Under the pieces are notes generated by a model. That model ran no database searches. It had not been told where the DNA came from and saw nothing but the letters and a program-made list of their open reading frames with translations. A stretch of DNA of 14,075 bases, from contig ONUD01000057.1 of the NCBI GenBank assembly GCA_900320925.1, forward strand, positions 1-14,075, written 5' to 3'. Both the position numbers and the translations under genes were made by a program. Source of the DNA: an uncultured Eubacteriales bacterium. Lineage in GTDB: Bacteria > Bacillota > Clostridia > Oscillospirales > Acutalibacteraceae. Position 1 is the first letter of the stretch. Each line of letters starts with the position of its first letter. Positions 13,481 to 14,075 of the stretch are shown here, piece by piece.

Positions 13481-14075
13481 GTGTCAGTGAAGCAAGTCAA
13501 GGCGATCAGTATTATCGGCATGATGTCGGAATTGGAAAAGGTGGTCAAATTCTGCGGCGATTCCCAGATGTTCCACCCTGACGATGCCATGTCGTTTTAC
13601 TCCGATACGCAGAGCTTTGTACCGCTCCATCATAAAAATCCGTATTCTGCCCGAATACAGGAATTGAAAAATGCGGCGGAACTGGCAGGACTGAAACTGG
13701 AATACAAAAATCCCAGAGAACTTTCTGCAAGTGAGGAAGCCGTCATGAAATATGTCAGCTTCTTTGTGTCCAAAACCGATACACTTGTGACACGCAAGCT
13801 GAAAGTACAGCAGGAAATGGATACCTGCCGCCGGAATATCGAAAAGGTCAGCCATTTCGTGGGAAGCAATATCAACTTTACCGAGATTATGCAGTGCGAG
13901 TTTATTACACCCAATTTCGGACGGATGCCCGTGGAAAGCTATGAAAAGCTGTCACAGTATTCGGAAAATCCTTATGTCCTGTTCTTCCCGTACACCAGCG
14001 ACAGTACCCACTACTGGGGAGCCTACTTCACGCCCCCCGAACAAAAAGAGGACGTTGACCGTATCTTTTCGTCTC
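13481..14075 (+). CDS. V-type ATP synthase subunit I (NtpI-like), N-terminal part
   Basis: The frame is open from GTG 13481 to the window end (198 codons), so the gene is cut by the window, not broken. The N-terminus (VKQVKAISIIGMMSELEKVV, then MFHPDDA) and FGRMPVESYEKL at about 150-161 match the cytoplasmic half of subunit I, the stator that holds the rotor ring against the peripheral stalks. The membrane half would follow past 14075. The start has AAAAGGAGGTGG ending 6 bases before GTG; a second in-frame GTG at 13487 is a less well spaced alternative. It follows subunit C by 21 bases and belongs to the same operon. Full-length members are about 630-660 residues. Confidence 0.88.
   Translation, partial: MSVKQVKAISIIGMMSELEKVVKFCGDSQMFHPDDAMSFYSDTQSFVPLHHKNPYSARIQELKNAAELAGLKLEYKNPRELSASEEAVMKYVSFFVSKTDTLVTRKLKVQQEMDTCRRNIEKVSHFVGSNINFTEIMQCEFITPNFGRMPVESYEKLSQYSENPYVLFFPYTSDSTHYWGAYFTPPEQKEDVDRIFSS

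Overview
The window reads as a low- to mid-GC Clostridia genome, most like a gut Ruminococcaceae/Oscillospirales member. The reasons are strong GGAGG ribosome sites, consensus sigma-A promoters, a V-type ATPase operon, a FabV-type enoyl reductase, a Clostridia-style LysA-like decarboxylase and the right end of an IS200/IS605-type element. The placement is inference from protein character. Genes are dense and no gap without a gene exceeds about 210 bases.

Left part (1-5489), mostly plus strand. The window opens in the folded right end of an IS605-type element (probable omega-RNA 3' end, tnpB off the window). A stand-alone PIN-like ribonuclease gene with its own promoter follows, then the leuC-leuD pair for isopropylmalate isomerase. 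A small minus-strand membrane protein gene overlaps the end of leuD tail to tail. Next are a lysA-type decarboxylase and an AqpZ-like aquaporin, each with a clear promoter. A bidirectional terminator (5454-5489) separates the aquaporin from a convergent GNAT acetyltransferase gene.

Middle (5492-7544). The GNAT gene (minus) is divergent from an HPr (ptsH) gene (plus). A small secreted protein with a sortase-like VPHTG tail comes next. This part closes at a strong bidirectional terminator (7507-7544).

Minus-strand operon (11941 down to 7553). Six tightly packed genes are read in the order Crp/Fnr-family regulator, ProX-like tRNA editing protein, SprT-like metalloprotein, RlmA-type 23S rRNA methyltransferase, an unrecognised lipoprotein, and FabV/Ter enoyl reductase. 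Gaps run from a 4-base overlap to 25 bases, so co-transcription is likely. The mix is a regulator, translation quality and rRNA modification, an envelope protein and lipid reduction.

Right end (12001-14075), plus strand. A V-type ATPase operon begins with a coiled-coil stalk subunit, then subunit C, then subunit I, which runs off the window. Its TTGTCA-17-TATAAT promoter is divergent from the Crp-family gene. A nested inverted repeat (12001-12043) ends one base before the -35 box, the best operator candidate in the window. Two of the three ATPase genes start with GTG behind nearly identical, very strong Shine-Dalgarno sequences.

I did not find a clearly new multi-gene system. The points most worth a second look are the omega-RNA end, the nested dyad beside the regulator, the HPr with an altered active-site loop, the VPHTG surface protein, and the orphan lipoprotein between rlmA and fabV.
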